From NCBI GenBank assembly GCA_027459605.1, contig DAIDHR010000022.1, positions 1 to 34,608 of the forward strand: DNA of 34,608 bases, read 5' to 3'. The notes beneath the pieces are model-generated. The model had not been told where the DNA came from. It worked only from the letters and a program-made list of their open reading frames with translations, and made no database searches. Shown in pieces: positions 17,295 to 26,900 of the stretch (the stretch's first letter is position 1; each line of letters starts with the position of its first letter). Made by a program: the position numbers and the translations under genes. The DNA comes from Alphaproteobacteria bacterium. Its GTDB lineage: Bacteria > Pseudomonadota > Alphaproteobacteria > UBA9655.

Positions 17295-18572
17295 TTATTT
17301 TGTTCTCACTATTTTTTTAAGTTTTTGATTTTTTAGTGGTTTCCTTTTAGGTGGCAAGGTATAAACATTAGACTTTTTCTGCTCCCCTTCTCCAATATAG
17401 TCGCGAGTAAGAGGCGCAAGTTCTGGATTCTTCATCATCTGGATTTGAAAGACCATAAAGCCACGTTTCCGAAAGGCAACTTCACAGGATGAAAGATAAA
17501 AATTCCACATACGAAAAAAACGATCACCCCAAATCTTTCTTACTTTATCCTGGTTTTCTAAAAATCGAGAACGCCATTCTCGCAGGGTTTCTGCATAATG
17601 GTGATGGAGAATTTCAATATCAGTTACATAAAGATTTTCTGGCTCAAGAGCCTCAAGAGTCTCAGAAAGCGCAGGACAATATCCGCCTGGAAAAATGTAC
17701 TTCTTAAGCCAAGGGTTGGGCCGGCTAGGCCCTCTTGAACATCCGATAGAATGGAGTACAGCAAAGCCATCGTCCTTGAGAAGATTTGAAACTTGGTTAA
17801 AAAATTCACTATAATGCTTAATGCCGACGTGCTCGAACATACCTACAGATACAATCCTATCGTAGACGTCCTTTTCTTGACGATAATCACGTAGATAAAA
17901 ACGGACACGATCTTGAAGCCCATCTTTTTTTGCTCTTTCTGTTGCCACTCGATGCTGCTCTTCTGATAAAGTAAGCCCCGTGACATTTACTCCAAATTCA
18001 CGAGCAAGCATTAGCGCGAGCCCTCCCCAGCCACATCCAATATCAAGTACACGCTGCCCGGGCTGAAGACGAAGTTTAGCTGCTAAATGGCGTTTTTTAT
18101 TTTCCTGTGCTACTTCTAGGCTATCATCAAGACATCTAAAATAAGCACAAGAATATTGCATGTCCTTATCAAGAAAGAGCCTATAGAAATCTTCTGAAAG
18201 ATCATAGTGATGAACCACGTTCTTTTGAGCCTTAGGAATAGGGTTATAGTCGTGAAAAAAAAGCCGAAGAGCGTTCATATTATTGAGCACAGTTTCAACA
18301 GGAGAAAAGTCATTTTTCTGCAGATTAATGGCACAAAATGTAAGAAAATCGTATATATCCCCATTCTCAACTGTAAGGTCGCCATCCATATAACCTTCTC
18401 CCAAGGAAACCATGGGAGAATAGCAGAGACGGTGTTCTAAAGCCTTAGAATGAATACGAAGCGTCACCTTTGGAGTAGCCGTTGCTGAGTAGATGTAGGC
18501 CTTTCCCTTACTATCTATAAAGGTCAATGTTCCAATTTTGACAAGTCGTTTCAAGAAATAACGGAATAGCAC
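17295..18572 (-). CDS. cfa: Cyclopropane-fatty-acyl-phospholipid synthase family protein
   Basis: These enzymes transfer a methylene group from S-adenosylmethionine to the double bond of unsaturated acyl chains of membrane phospholipids, stiffening the membrane under acid or stationary-phase stress. The 425-residue product has the N-terminal lipid-binding region (with SLGEGYMDGDL), the family segment HHYDLSEDFYRLFLDKDMQYSCAYF split over 121-145, the SAM motif VLDIGCGWGG (175-184), and the later family sequence RIVSVGMFEHVG. The start is GTG at 18572, with AGGAGG four bases before it. The tail is basic (KKRKPLKNQKLKK), typical of a peripheral membrane protein. The symbol is by family; paralogs of this family exist and the exact substrate is unproven. 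Confidence 0.88.
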   Translation of the reverse strand: MLFRYFLKRLVKIGTLTFIDSKGKAYIYSATATPKVTLRIHSKALEHRLCYSPMVSLGEGYMDGDLTVENGDIYDFLTFCAINLQKNDFSPVETVLNNMNALRLFFHDYNPIPKAQKNVVHHYDLSEDFYRLFLDKDMQYSCAYFRCLDDSLEVAQENKKRHLAAKLRLQPGQRVLDIGCGWGGLALMLAREFGVNVTGLTLSEEQHRVATERAKKDGLQDRVRFYLRDYRQEKDVYDRIVSVGMFEHVGIKHYSEFFNQVSNLLKDDGFAVLHSIGCSRGPSRPNPWLKKYIFPGGYCPALSETLEALEPENLYVTDIEILHHHYAETLREWRSRFLENQDKVRKIWGDRFFRMWNFYLSSCEVAFRKRGFMVFQIQMMKNPELAPLTRDYIGEGEQKKSNVYTLPPKRKPLKNQKLKKIVRTK

Positions 18573-18662
18573 GTAACCTCCTCTCTTTAAAATGTAATTA
18601 TTTTTGGGAATTTTTTATTTCTTTGCACAATATCCCAAAAATCGAATTACTTCTTTCCTAGA

Positions 18663-18986
18663 TTATTGAAAATCGCCATGTTCAGCTTGTGACTTCATGC
18701 TAGATTGTAATTGATGGAGGACTTCATCCATTTTTTCAATTTTTTTCAATTCCTCCACATTTACAGATGGCCTTTCTACTTTAAATGCTCCTGTCATCCA
18801 GTCTTTTATGCCGAAGTAAATAGAAATAAGGATAAAAAGAAAAGAAAACAAGGTCGTTATAGTTCCAATAAAAGTAGCAATGGCACTACCATTTCCACCT
18901 TTATGGAAAGCCCAAACAAGAAGCGCTCCTCCTGCAGTAAAAGCTAGAAACTGAAGAGATAAACTTGCAAAGAAAATCAGTGCCAT
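18663..18986 (-). CDS. Small inner-membrane protein, two helices and a coiled-coil tail
   Basis: Not a recognised family. The 107-residue product has two membrane helices (about 3-26 and 36-60) followed by a cytosolic-type tail with a heptad-like stretch (VEELKKIEKMDEVLHQLQSSMKSQ). The short loop between the helices is glycine-rich (HKGGNGS). AAAGGA about 8 bases upstream of the ATG supports the start. It sits between cfa and tpiA on the same strand with gaps of about 90 and 120 bp, so it may be expressed alone or with cfa; its role is unknown. Confidence 0.7.
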   Translation of the reverse strand: MALIFFASLSLQFLAFTAGGALLVWAFHKGGNGSAIATFIGTITTLFSFLFILISIYFGIKDWMTGAFKVERPSVNVEELKKIEKMDEVLHQLQSSMKSQAEHGDFQ

Positions 18987-19104
18987 ATGTATATTCCTTT
19001 TTTGTTATGCCTATATGGTAAATTATAAAATAAATCTTAAATTTTAGTAAACAAGAAAAAAAATATGGGATTAAATACACCAAACCTTGAGAAATCTATC
19101 GATG

Positions 19105-19854
19105 TTATCTTGTAGAAGCGTTGATAACTTCCCAAAATTCGTCTAGTTTCAAACTGACGCCTCCGACAAGCAATCCATCCACATGGGGGAGATTTAAAAA
19201 GAGATCGGCATTTTTAGTATCGACTGATCCTCCATAAAGAGTTGGAATAACCCCCCCACTTGCATGCTTGATAGAAAGCTCGTGCTTCATGAGCCCTAGT
19301 ACCTCTTCAATTTGATCTGGAGTAGGTGTATGACCCGTACCAATAGCCCATAGAGGCTCATAAGCAACAAGAAGCTCATGAGGTGCAAAATCTTTGGGCA
19401 AATCAGAATCAAGTTGACTTGATACAACATGAAGGGCTTTTCCACCTTCTCGATCTTCGGAGCTTTCTCCAATACAAAGAATGGGGCGAAGTCCAGCCGC
19501 AATAGCCCCCTCCACCTTTTTTCGAACCATCGTACTACTTTCATGATGATGTCGCCTTCGCTCACTGTGCCCAACAATCACATACTTGCACCCGACATCA
19601 ACGAGTTGCGAGGCACTTACATCTCCCGTAAATGCACCACTTTTTTCAGGATGACAATCTTGAGCTCCTACCTCAATTGGTGATCCTTTAAGAATTTCAA
19701 CAACAGATGCTAGGTAAGGGTAGGACGGACATAAAATAATATGGGGAAGTGGACGGTTTGTTTCCTGAATCCTTTTTAAAAATCCAGAAGCTAGTTTTTG
19801 CGCTTCTGTCTTGGTACCATTCATTTTCCAGTTACCAATAATGTATTGTTGCAT
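19105..19854 (-). CDS. tpiA: Triosephosphate isomerase
   Basis: TIM interconverts dihydroxyacetone phosphate and glyceraldehyde 3-phosphate in the cytoplasm. The 249-residue product shows the catalytic lysine region IIGNWKMNGTK, the catalytic histidine in VIVGHSERRRHH, the catalytic glutamate in VAYEPLWAIGTGHTP, and the phosphate-binding YGGSV and GLLVGGVSL segments. The start is placed at ATG 19854 because AGAGGA is seven bases upstream and the family begins a few residues before GNWKMN; the frame stays open 48 bp further upstream without support. It is divergent from the T6SS operon. Confidence 0.97.
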   Translation of the reverse strand: MQQYIIGNWKMNGTKTEAQKLASGFLKRIQETNRPLPHIILCPSYPYLASVVEILKGSPIEVGAQDCHPEKSGAFTGDVSASQLVDVGCKYVIVGHSERRRHHHESSTMVRKKVEGAIAAGLRPILCIGESSEDREGGKALHVVSSQLDSDLPKDFAPHELLVAYEPLWAIGTGHTPTPDQIEEVLGLMKHELSIKHASGGVIPTLYGGSVDTKNADLFLNLPHVDGLLVGGVSLKLDEFWEVINASTR

Positions 19855-19993
19855 CGCTCCATCCTCTTTATTTTTTGTGATATTTTTGCTTATAAGCCAC
19901 ACATATGTCCAGAGAGTAATGAAAAATGAATAAAATTCTACCCTTTTCTCATATTTTTCTGTACACTGAGCAAAAATTAATAGGGTAAAAAGG

Positions 19994-20998
19994 ATGGCAC
20001 AGCCCTTACTACAAGATGCTAAAAATTATGATCCACATGGTCTTTTGGGACAACCAGCTCCTCCGCAACCTCCTCTGCACCCAATGGTAACAGGAGGAAA
20101 CTATGTTCCATCTCCTCCTCCTTTACCCATAAACAATATAAGCATGCCCAGTAGTGAACAAACAAAAGGAAACATTGTGTATATGAGCAAAATTTCGTTG
20201 CTCACTATAGCTTTTAGTTTAACCCTACTTGGTGCATTTACTTTTTTGAGCGGTTTTCTTTTAGGTACATGGTTTACAACCCCAGTACCCCCCCCTTATT
20301 CTTCTGTAATGAGCTCAAGGGAAACTCCTGCCTTAGGACTTTCGTATCCTGAACAACCTATAGTCCAGCAACCGAGACCTAGTTCACAAAAAAACAAGGT
20401 TCTTCAAACTTTTGTAGAGGAAACAAACCCGGCCGTGAGTAGCGCAATTAGTGAACCTATAGCTTCGAATACCCCAAGGTATTTAAGCCCTCTTGTCACT
20501 GCAACTCAAAGGGCGATTGGAGAAGAGGTAGGCCAAAGGGTTCAGCAGGAAGTAGGCCAACAGCTAGGACAATATTCCCCTCAACCTACTTCTCCTGAAA
20601 ATACCCTTCAACACACACCTCCTTACCAACTTTCAACAGGAGAAATTCATCCCCCTCTTCCTACCTTTTCTCCAAAAGGAGCTCCATCCCTGGGCTCTCC
20701 TGGGGCAACTTCACCTCTTTCCGCTGATAGAGGAAATGAGCTCTACACAGTCCAACTTGGGGTGTATGCCGCTAAAGATAATGCTTATGCCCTTGTCAAC
20801 CATTTGCAAGGATTGAACCATACATCCCATGTAACTGAGGGGAAAGCATCGGACGGAAGCAATATATATTATGTTCACAGTGGGCTTTACAATGACTATA
20901 CTACCGCCTTAGAAGCAGCCACTCAATTTTCGTCATCTCAAAATATTCCAGGTGCGATCGTTGTCAAAGTCTCCCCTAATCATAAAAGTGCTTCATGA
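19994..20998 (+). CDS. Membrane-anchored SPOR-domain protein, first gene of the T6SS operon
   Basis: The 334-residue product is a bitopic membrane protein: a proline-rich cytosolic N-terminus (1-60), one membrane helix (about 66-91), a long Pro/Gln/Ser-rich periplasmic linker (95-250), and a C-terminal SPOR domain (about 253-330, YTVQLGVYAAKDNAYALVNHL...YYVHSGLY). SPOR domains bind denuded glycan strands of peptidoglycan, mostly at division sites. The gene overlaps tssJ by 4 bp (ATGA), so the two are translationally coupled, and an AAAAGG ribosome site precedes its own ATG. T6SS membrane complexes usually need a peptidoglycan-binding module, and none is seen in TssL here; this protein is a good candidate for it. 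It could instead be an unrelated division protein sharing the operon. Confidence 0.8.
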   Translation: MAQPLLQDAKNYDPHGLLGQPAPPQPPLHPMVTGGNYVPSPPPLPINNISMPSSEQTKGNIVYMSKISLLTIAFSLTLLGAFTFLSGFLLGTWFTTPVPPPYSSVMSSRETPALGLSYPEQPIVQQPRPSSQKNKVLQTFVEETNPAVSSAISEPIASNTPRYLSPLVTATQRAIGEEVGQRVQQEVGQQLGQYSPQPTSPENTLQHTPPYQLSTGEIHPPLPTFSPKGAPSLGSPGATSPLSADRGNELYTVQLGVYAAKDNAYALVNHLQGLNHTSHVTEGKASDGSNIYYVHSGLYNDYTTALEAATQFSSSQNIPGAIVVKVSPNHKSAS

Positions 20999-21732
20999 GT
21001 TCAGGAATGATATCACAATTACGGGAAATAACGTCACTCCTCATTTTGTTAGGTATGCTAGGGCTTTCTGGATGTTCTAATGAAAATCTCCCTGAGCTTT
21101 ATATTGAAAGTGTTTCTATTTACACTGAACCCGATACAAATCAAAATTCAGCCACAGCAGTTGATCTTGTCATAATTTATGATGAAGAACTTGTGAAGAT
21201 CTTAGGACGAATGTCAGCGGCACAGTATTTTGCCTCCTCAAAACAGCTTCTTCTAGATAACCCTTCCCTACTAGACATATGGCATTGGGAACTTGTTCCT
21301 GGACAAATTGTCCAAGATTTTTCACCCCCTCAAGAGGAGGGTGATTCTTATGCAGCGTATGTATTTGCCAACTATCTTACACCTGGATCTCATCGAATCA
21401 AAGTCTCACCACATGGAATTGTGAAAGTACTTCTCATGAAAAATGATCTTAAAAATTTGGCAGAATATGAACTCCACGAAGCAAGGACAGGTACAACCAT
21501 GTCTGATGTTGCAAGTGAAATTGAGGAACCTGAAGAAGAGTATAAAATCAAACTAGGTCCCATTAATGAACTTCCACGCCCTTGTAAAGTGCCTCCCCCT
21601 CACCCGATCCAAAATCCTAACGAACAGTGTTGGGCTGGTCCTCCAAAGAATTATATCCCAAGGAAACCTATTCCGATTGTAACTCGGCCTTTAAACCCCC
21701 CACCTGTGCTTCGGAATCCATATAGAAAATAA
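20995..21732 (+). CDS. tssJ: T6SS outer-membrane lipoprotein, TssJ-like
   Basis: TssJ is the lipoprotein that links the TssLM complex to the outer membrane. The 245-residue product has a signal peptide with lipobox LSGC (Cys27) and a domain (about 35-165) of the right size and character: ELYIESVSIYTEPDTN, TAVDLVIIYDEELVKIL, WHWELVPGQ. The final 60 residues are proline-rich and basic, an extension beyond the usual TssJ length. Assignment rests on the lipobox, operon position directly before tssK and general pattern; sequence conservation of TssJ is low, so a different T6SS lipoprotein is possible. Nine bp separate it from tssK. Confidence 0.7.
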   Translation: MSSGMISQLREITSLLILLGMLGLSGCSNENLPELYIESVSIYTEPDTNQNSATAVDLVIIYDEELVKILGRMSAAQYFASSKQLLLDNPSLLDIWHWELVPGQIVQDFSPPQEEGDSYAAYVFANYLTPGSHRIKVSPHGIVKVLLMKNDLKNLAEYELHEARTGTTMSDVASEIEEPEEEYKIKLGPINELPRPCKVPPPHPIQNPNEQCWAGPPKNYIPRKPIPIVTRPLNPPPVLRNPYRK

Positions 21733-21741
21733 GGTGAAAGA

Positions 21742-23079
21742 ATGGCGAAATTAAATATTGATCCCATCCAATGGCATGAAGGTATGCTTCTTATGCCTCA
21801 ACATTTCCAGCAAACCGATATCCGGGTGGAAAATCTAATTAACTATTATATGTCTCATTCTTTTCCATTTTTTTGGGGGGTTGTTCAGCTTAAAATCGAT
21901 GAAGCTCTTTTAACAACAGGGTTATTCCGTCCTACTGAACTGGAAGCCATCATGCCAGACGGACTTTTAGTAACAGATCTTCCAAAAACAAAAACTCCTT
22001 TGCAACTGGATTTATTACCTTTCCAGGATAAACTAGAAATAAGCCCTTATTTCATATACTTATGTATTCCTCAAGAAACCGTGACAGAAGTGACAGGAGA
22101 AATATCTCGTTACACCTCCATGTTAAACCCCAATGTAGTCGATCTTAACACAGGGGAACAAGCAATAGACATTCCGCGGTTGGTTCCCAATCTCTCTCTT
22201 CAACTTGGCCAAGAGCCGCCAGCCCATTTTGTTAGCTTACCACTCGCCCAAGTCACTTATGATGCAAAGAGTTTTTCATTGACAGACTATCTCCCTCCTC
22301 AAGTTCAAGTTGATACCCTGTCGGGTCTGGGTCAGATGTGCAACATACTTGCTCACCGTTTGCGGCAAAAATTGGGATATTTGCAGCAAAAGGTTCAGGC
22401 AGTTGGAGGACAAGTTACACAAGACCCTTTTTTTGAAGAAATAGAAGATGTACGGCTGAAGCTCATTGCAGGCCTTTTGCCCTTTGAGGCAGTCGTTTCC
22501 CTTGAGAAAGCTCATCCCTTTATGATTTATCACGAGTTATGTGCACTTGCTGGCCAAATATCTGGCGTAACTTATGGTGAAATCCCTCCGCGTTTTGAAG
22601 CCTACAAGCACTCTGATCTGCGAAGTACCTTTGGACAAGTTATTGATTATATTGGAAAGGTACTCGATGAGATTGAAGAAAGCTATACGGTCATCCCATT
22701 TACCTTAAAAGACCGTGTGTTCACCTTGCAACTTCAATCAGCTTGGGTTGAAGATCGTCTTGTCTTAGGTGCACGCGCCCAACCAGGCATGACAACAGAG
22801 GAGTTATTAAGCTGGATCAATAATTGCGTCATTGTCACTGATCGATATATTACCCTTGCAAAAGATAATCGTGTATTGGGAGCTAATCGAAAGATTGTTG
22901 CTGAAGTTGCAGCAATGAACCTAGTTCCAGCTCGTGGGGTTCAACTTTTTGTCGTTGATGTAGACCCCCATTATATCGATCCAAAAGGAATTTTGTGTCT
23001 TTTCAACATATCTGACGATGATTTGACCAGGCCCACAGAAGTTGTTCTTTATCAATCTAGCCAGAGAACACTCAGGTAA
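21742..23079 (+). CDS. tssK: T6SS baseplate subunit TssK
   Basis: TssK is the trimeric adaptor that connects the T6SS baseplate to the TssLM membrane complex. The 445-residue product has the normal length and the family's N-terminal signature WHEGMLLMPQHFQQ (residues 11-24), followed by the conserved middle and the C-terminal domain with GVQLFVVDVDPHYID. The ribosome site is AAGGTGAAAG. It is followed by a 119-bp gap with a 17-bp palindrome before tssL, the only sizeable break in the operon. Confidence 0.95.
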   Translation: MAKLNIDPIQWHEGMLLMPQHFQQTDIRVENLINYYMSHSFPFFWGVVQLKIDEALLTTGLFRPTELEAIMPDGLLVTDLPKTKTPLQLDLLPFQDKLEISPYFIYLCIPQETVTEVTGEISRYTSMLNPNVVDLNTGEQAIDIPRLVPNLSLQLGQEPPAHFVSLPLAQVTYDAKSFSLTDYLPPQVQVDTLSGLGQMCNILAHRLRQKLGYLQQKVQAVGGQVTQDPFFEEIEDVRLKLIAGLLPFEAVVSLEKAHPFMIYHELCALAGQISGVTYGEIPPRFEAYKHSDLRSTFGQVIDYIGKVLDEIEESYTVIPFTLKDRVFTLQLQSAWVEDRLVLGARAQPGMTTEELLSWINNCVIVTDRYITLAKDNRVLGANRKIVAEVAAMNLVPARGVQLFVVDVDPHYIDPKGILCLFNISDDDLTRPTEVVLYQSSQRTLR

Positions 23080-23083
23080 GGAA

Positions 23084-23100
23084 ATTAACATAATGTTAAT
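23084..23100. promoter_or_regulatory. 17-bp palindrome ATTAACAT-A-ATGTTAAT, candidate operator
   Basis: Perfect 8-bp arms around a single central base lie 4 bp after the tssK stop and 99 bp before tssL. The same arms with a different central base occur at 29303-29319, just after the operon. The repetition argues for a bound regulator rather than a terminator; neither site is followed by a T-run. Confidence 0.5.
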
Positions 23101-23198
23101 TAAAATTTATTTAAATTTTGATGAATTAGGATAAGATTCTTCCTTAAGTATAAGAGGCGTCTCGACCTAAATAAGAAAAACAAAGGAAAGTTTAATTC

Positions 23199-23978
23199 GT
23201 GGCACGATTTTATAAAAAGAATGAGCGAGCAACTTTCATCGTTGAGAGCTTTGAAGAATTTTATAAGAATGTCTTGAAGCACAAACAACTTGTGTTGGCT
23301 AAACCATGGAAAAGAATAGAAGGAGAAGGCGAATCTTCTCCCAATGCCACTGCAGAATATATTCTTTCAAAGCTTCAAACCTTTCTTGAGGAGCAATCAG
23401 CAAAAGCTTCTTATGGAGGAAGCAGCTTCGAAGAAAATTATTATGATGAAGCTCAGTTCGTAATGGTCGCTCTTGCGGATGAAGTTTTTTTACATTTAGA
23501 TTGGCCCGGAAAAGGGTATTGGGAAGCTAATCTCCTTGAACAACGTCTCTATGATACGCACAGCGCAGGGCAGGTTTTTTTTGAGAGGCTGGATGAGTTA
23601 TTGAAACACAAAGATCCTATAAAAACTGATATGGCAACCCTTTATTTGAATGCATTAGGGCTGGGTTTTAAAGGAAAGTATCGCCATTTTGATGATGCTG
23701 GAGCTTTAAAAAATTACCGTAACCGCCTTTTTACTTTCATTAATCGAAGAGATCCTTATCTGTTTCAGAAAAAAATTCACCTTTTCCCTGATTCATATGC
23801 TCATACTTTGGAAGGAGGAGAAGCCAAAGAACTTCCAAACCTCAGAAACTGGTATCTTGTGTTCACAGGCATCGCTCTTACCTATCTTTTAGCCTCATAT
23901 ATTATTTGGTATGCGGGCACAGCGGAGATCTCGCAAATTGCAAATACAATTGTTACCTATAGCACGACAACGGAATAG
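23199..23978 (+). CDS. tssL: T6SS inner-membrane protein TssL (DotU family)
   Basis: TssL is a tail-anchored protein of the T6SS membrane complex, with a cytosolic helical domain that contacts TssK and TssM. The 259-residue product has the DotU helical domain (with FVMVALADEVFLHLDWPG and the later KGKYRHFD, matching family positions), then a C-terminal membrane helix (about 219-240, LVFTGIALTYLLASYIIWYAG) and a short periplasmic end. It lacks the C-terminal OmpA-like peptidoglycan-binding domain that extended TssL proteins carry. The start is GTG at 23199 with AAAGGAAAG about 10 bases upstream. It is followed closely by tssM. Confidence 0.92.
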   Translation: MARFYKKNERATFIVESFEEFYKNVLKHKQLVLAKPWKRIEGEGESSPNATAEYILSKLQTFLEEQSAKASYGGSSFEENYYDEAQFVMVALADEVFLHLDWPGKGYWEANLLEQRLYDTHSAGQVFFERLDELLKHKDPIKTDMATLYLNALGLGFKGKYRHFDDAGALKNYRNRLFTFINRRDPYLFQKKIHLFPDSYAHTLEGGEAKELPNLRNWYLVFTGIALTYLLASYIIWYAGTAEISQIANTIVTYSTTTE

Positions 23979-23984
23979 GGAGGG

Positions 23985-26900
23985 ATGATGATAAGTGATC
24001 ACTTGACTCGTTTATCTTACTTCTTCCCCTGGAGTCTTGTTGTCGCCCTTATCCTCGCAATTATCTTTGCCATTCTGGGCATTATAATTTTTAGAAGAGC
24101 TCTAAGAAAACAACAGGAACCTGAAGTTGAAAAGGCCTCCCCATTTATCGAGAGGTGTAAGCAATTTTTTGCTCGTTTTGGCTATTTCCCCACTGATCCC
24201 TTAAGTCAGTCTTTCACGTATGCCTTAAAATTGATGCACGAATTTATTGGTGGAGAGCAGTTCCGTTATCAAATGCCTTGGATTGTCATGGTAGGTACCA
24301 GTAATGCTGGGAAAAGTTCTATGCTCCAAAGCTTGGAGTTGGACAGACCAATAGGACGCCCCCATTTTGATTTCAAAGGAGGAGATAAGCCTCTCTGTGA
24401 TTGGGGTTTTTTCAACCACGGCATCGCTTTAGATCTAGATGGAAAAATCGTCCTTGACCCAGTTCACGCAATCTCTGACGAAGCAAATTGGAAACTTTTT
24501 CTCAATTTATTGACTCACCACCGTCCGAAAAGACCTTTAGACGGAGTTGTTTTAACAATTCCAGCTTCTGAATTTGTGGGACAAACAGCCCTTTCTCATG
24601 ACGATATTATGATTCGCGCTGAATACCTTTACGGGAAGTTATGGAAAATGCAGCATATTACTGGTATGAGAGTTCCCATTTATGTTGTTGTAACTAAATG
24701 TGACCTTGTCCCAGGTTTTGATAGCTTTTGTCAATCCATCCCCACTCATAACAGACGAGACATTTTTGGGTGGTCAAATGATCACGCCGTTGATTCAATT
24801 TATGCTCCCGAGTGGATAGATGAAGCTTTTTCTTCTATCAATGAATCTCTTTATCGAGCTCAGGAGGAAATTTACGCCGATGGCAAAACCACCGATAATC
24901 GTGATGGTGTGTTTTTATTCCCGATTGCGCTTAATCAAGTAAAGGGCGGAATAGAAACATATGCAAACCATTTGTTTAAGCCCTCAAGCTATCATGAGTC
25001 ATTCTTTCTACGTGGAATCTATTTTATTGGTGATAGTCACCTTGATAAACCAAGCTCGGAATCTACCTCTGCTTCGGAAGTGTCGTCCCCTTTCCAAAAT
25101 CGAGATGATGAGAAAAAACGCAACCTTTATTTTGTTGATAATCTCTTTGAAAATAAAATCTTCCGAGAAATAGGTCTTGCAAGACCTTTATCTCGTACTC
25201 TTTTGGGCAATACAACGGCAATGAAATATGCCAAGGTTATCACAGCCTTATTAGCTGTTGGTGGTACAATTGCTCTTTTACGCGCCAATGATACACTCCA
25301 GAAAGCAAAAATGAACCTCGTTCCTGCTCTTTCTCAAGTCCAGGTTACGCTAGAAAAAATCCATGGTCAAAACGTTGGGACAGAAGTAGGTCGAGTTTTC
25401 TTTGATGATCAAGCTCAAGTTCTTTTAAATACAATGACTCAAATTAGCGTAAATCATCTTACCTCTCCTTTCATTCCTCCCTCTTGGTTTGATAATTTGG
25501 ATGCGAAAATTAAATATATAATGGGGCTCGCTTATGATCACGTCATTCTTCGATCAATGGCCAACGAATTAATCTATAAAGCTCAACAACTTTTTTCTCT
25601 TGATACAATCATTCCCGTTACAGAACCTGTTGGAAATGGCATTAATCCACTACAAACAAATGAATTTTACCGTTTGAAAAATTATATTGTTGCCGTGCGA
25701 ACATTAGAGCTTGAAGCCAATAAATTTAACGAGTTGGGAATGACATCAAGTTTAAGGGATGTAGCAGATATCATCAAATACTTATTCAATTATGAAATGC
25801 CCGCTGCTTTTTATGAAAATGATGAATATTACCTTGCGGCCTTAAAGCGAACAAACCTCAAGTTGTTTGACTTTGATGGATATCGTGACAATGCCTCAAT
25901 TAAATTACGAAAACTTTTCGACGAGTTTCAGATTTCAACTTTTGATGCAAATCAAATGATCCCAGGGTTAACCAACCTTATAAATGGCCTTGATGAATTT
26001 TCAGGAGCCAGGAATTATACAGCTTATGATGCAGACCTTTTACGTAATATTCTCAACAGTCTCCAAGAAACAGTTGACTCTATTAGCAATCCAGGGTTGC
26101 AATGGATTGATGCTGATCACTTTAATCCAGGTCCCCAATATGAATATGTAATTGGGCTTATCATTGGATCTAACTTTTTCTCAACAACCCTGGCCTCTGA
26201 CCTCATCCGAGAGATTGATCAAAACTTTACAAACTTCAAAAAACGTCTTGGTTCCTTAACTTCTCCACTCATTAAAGGTGGGAATCTCTTTAATGTCGAA
26301 AATGGCATGGCCGTCGCTCGTCCATCTCAAGGAGCTCTCGAACTTCTCGAGGACTTAAAGGCTTTCTTCAATGAACCATTCATGGCAGAAGCAGTGAGTA
26401 AAGCGATTTTAACGACCATTCCTACTGGCTCAATTTTATTGTGGGATACCCTACGTCTTCAAGAAGGGGTCAACCTGGTGGATGTCTATAATAATTTTAT
26501 GAATTCTCGCCTTTTACAAATGCCTAAGGTACTTCAGCCAATCCTTCAAAAAGTTGCGCGAGAAAGCCTTACAAAAAACCTCATTAGCCATATTGCGAAT
26601 GCGGAAATCTTTAGTTCTCAAACTATTACAGGAGGAAATATTTCGCCCGAAGATTCATTGTTGTCACAAGTTCAAAATTACCGAGCTGCTGCCCCCTACC
26701 TTGAGCAGCTTTTATTTGATTTAAAGGCAAACAATGCAAATAACGCCTTTAGTATCTTAAAGAATCTTCTTATTTCTCAAGCCTATAGCCCTATAGAAAA
26801 GCTCGATGAAATTTTAACAGAAGAATCACCTTATGCAATCAAGATGAACTCTTTTGATTGGTGGGATGGAAATTGCATGCTTGGCCTAGAAGCTTTTGGG

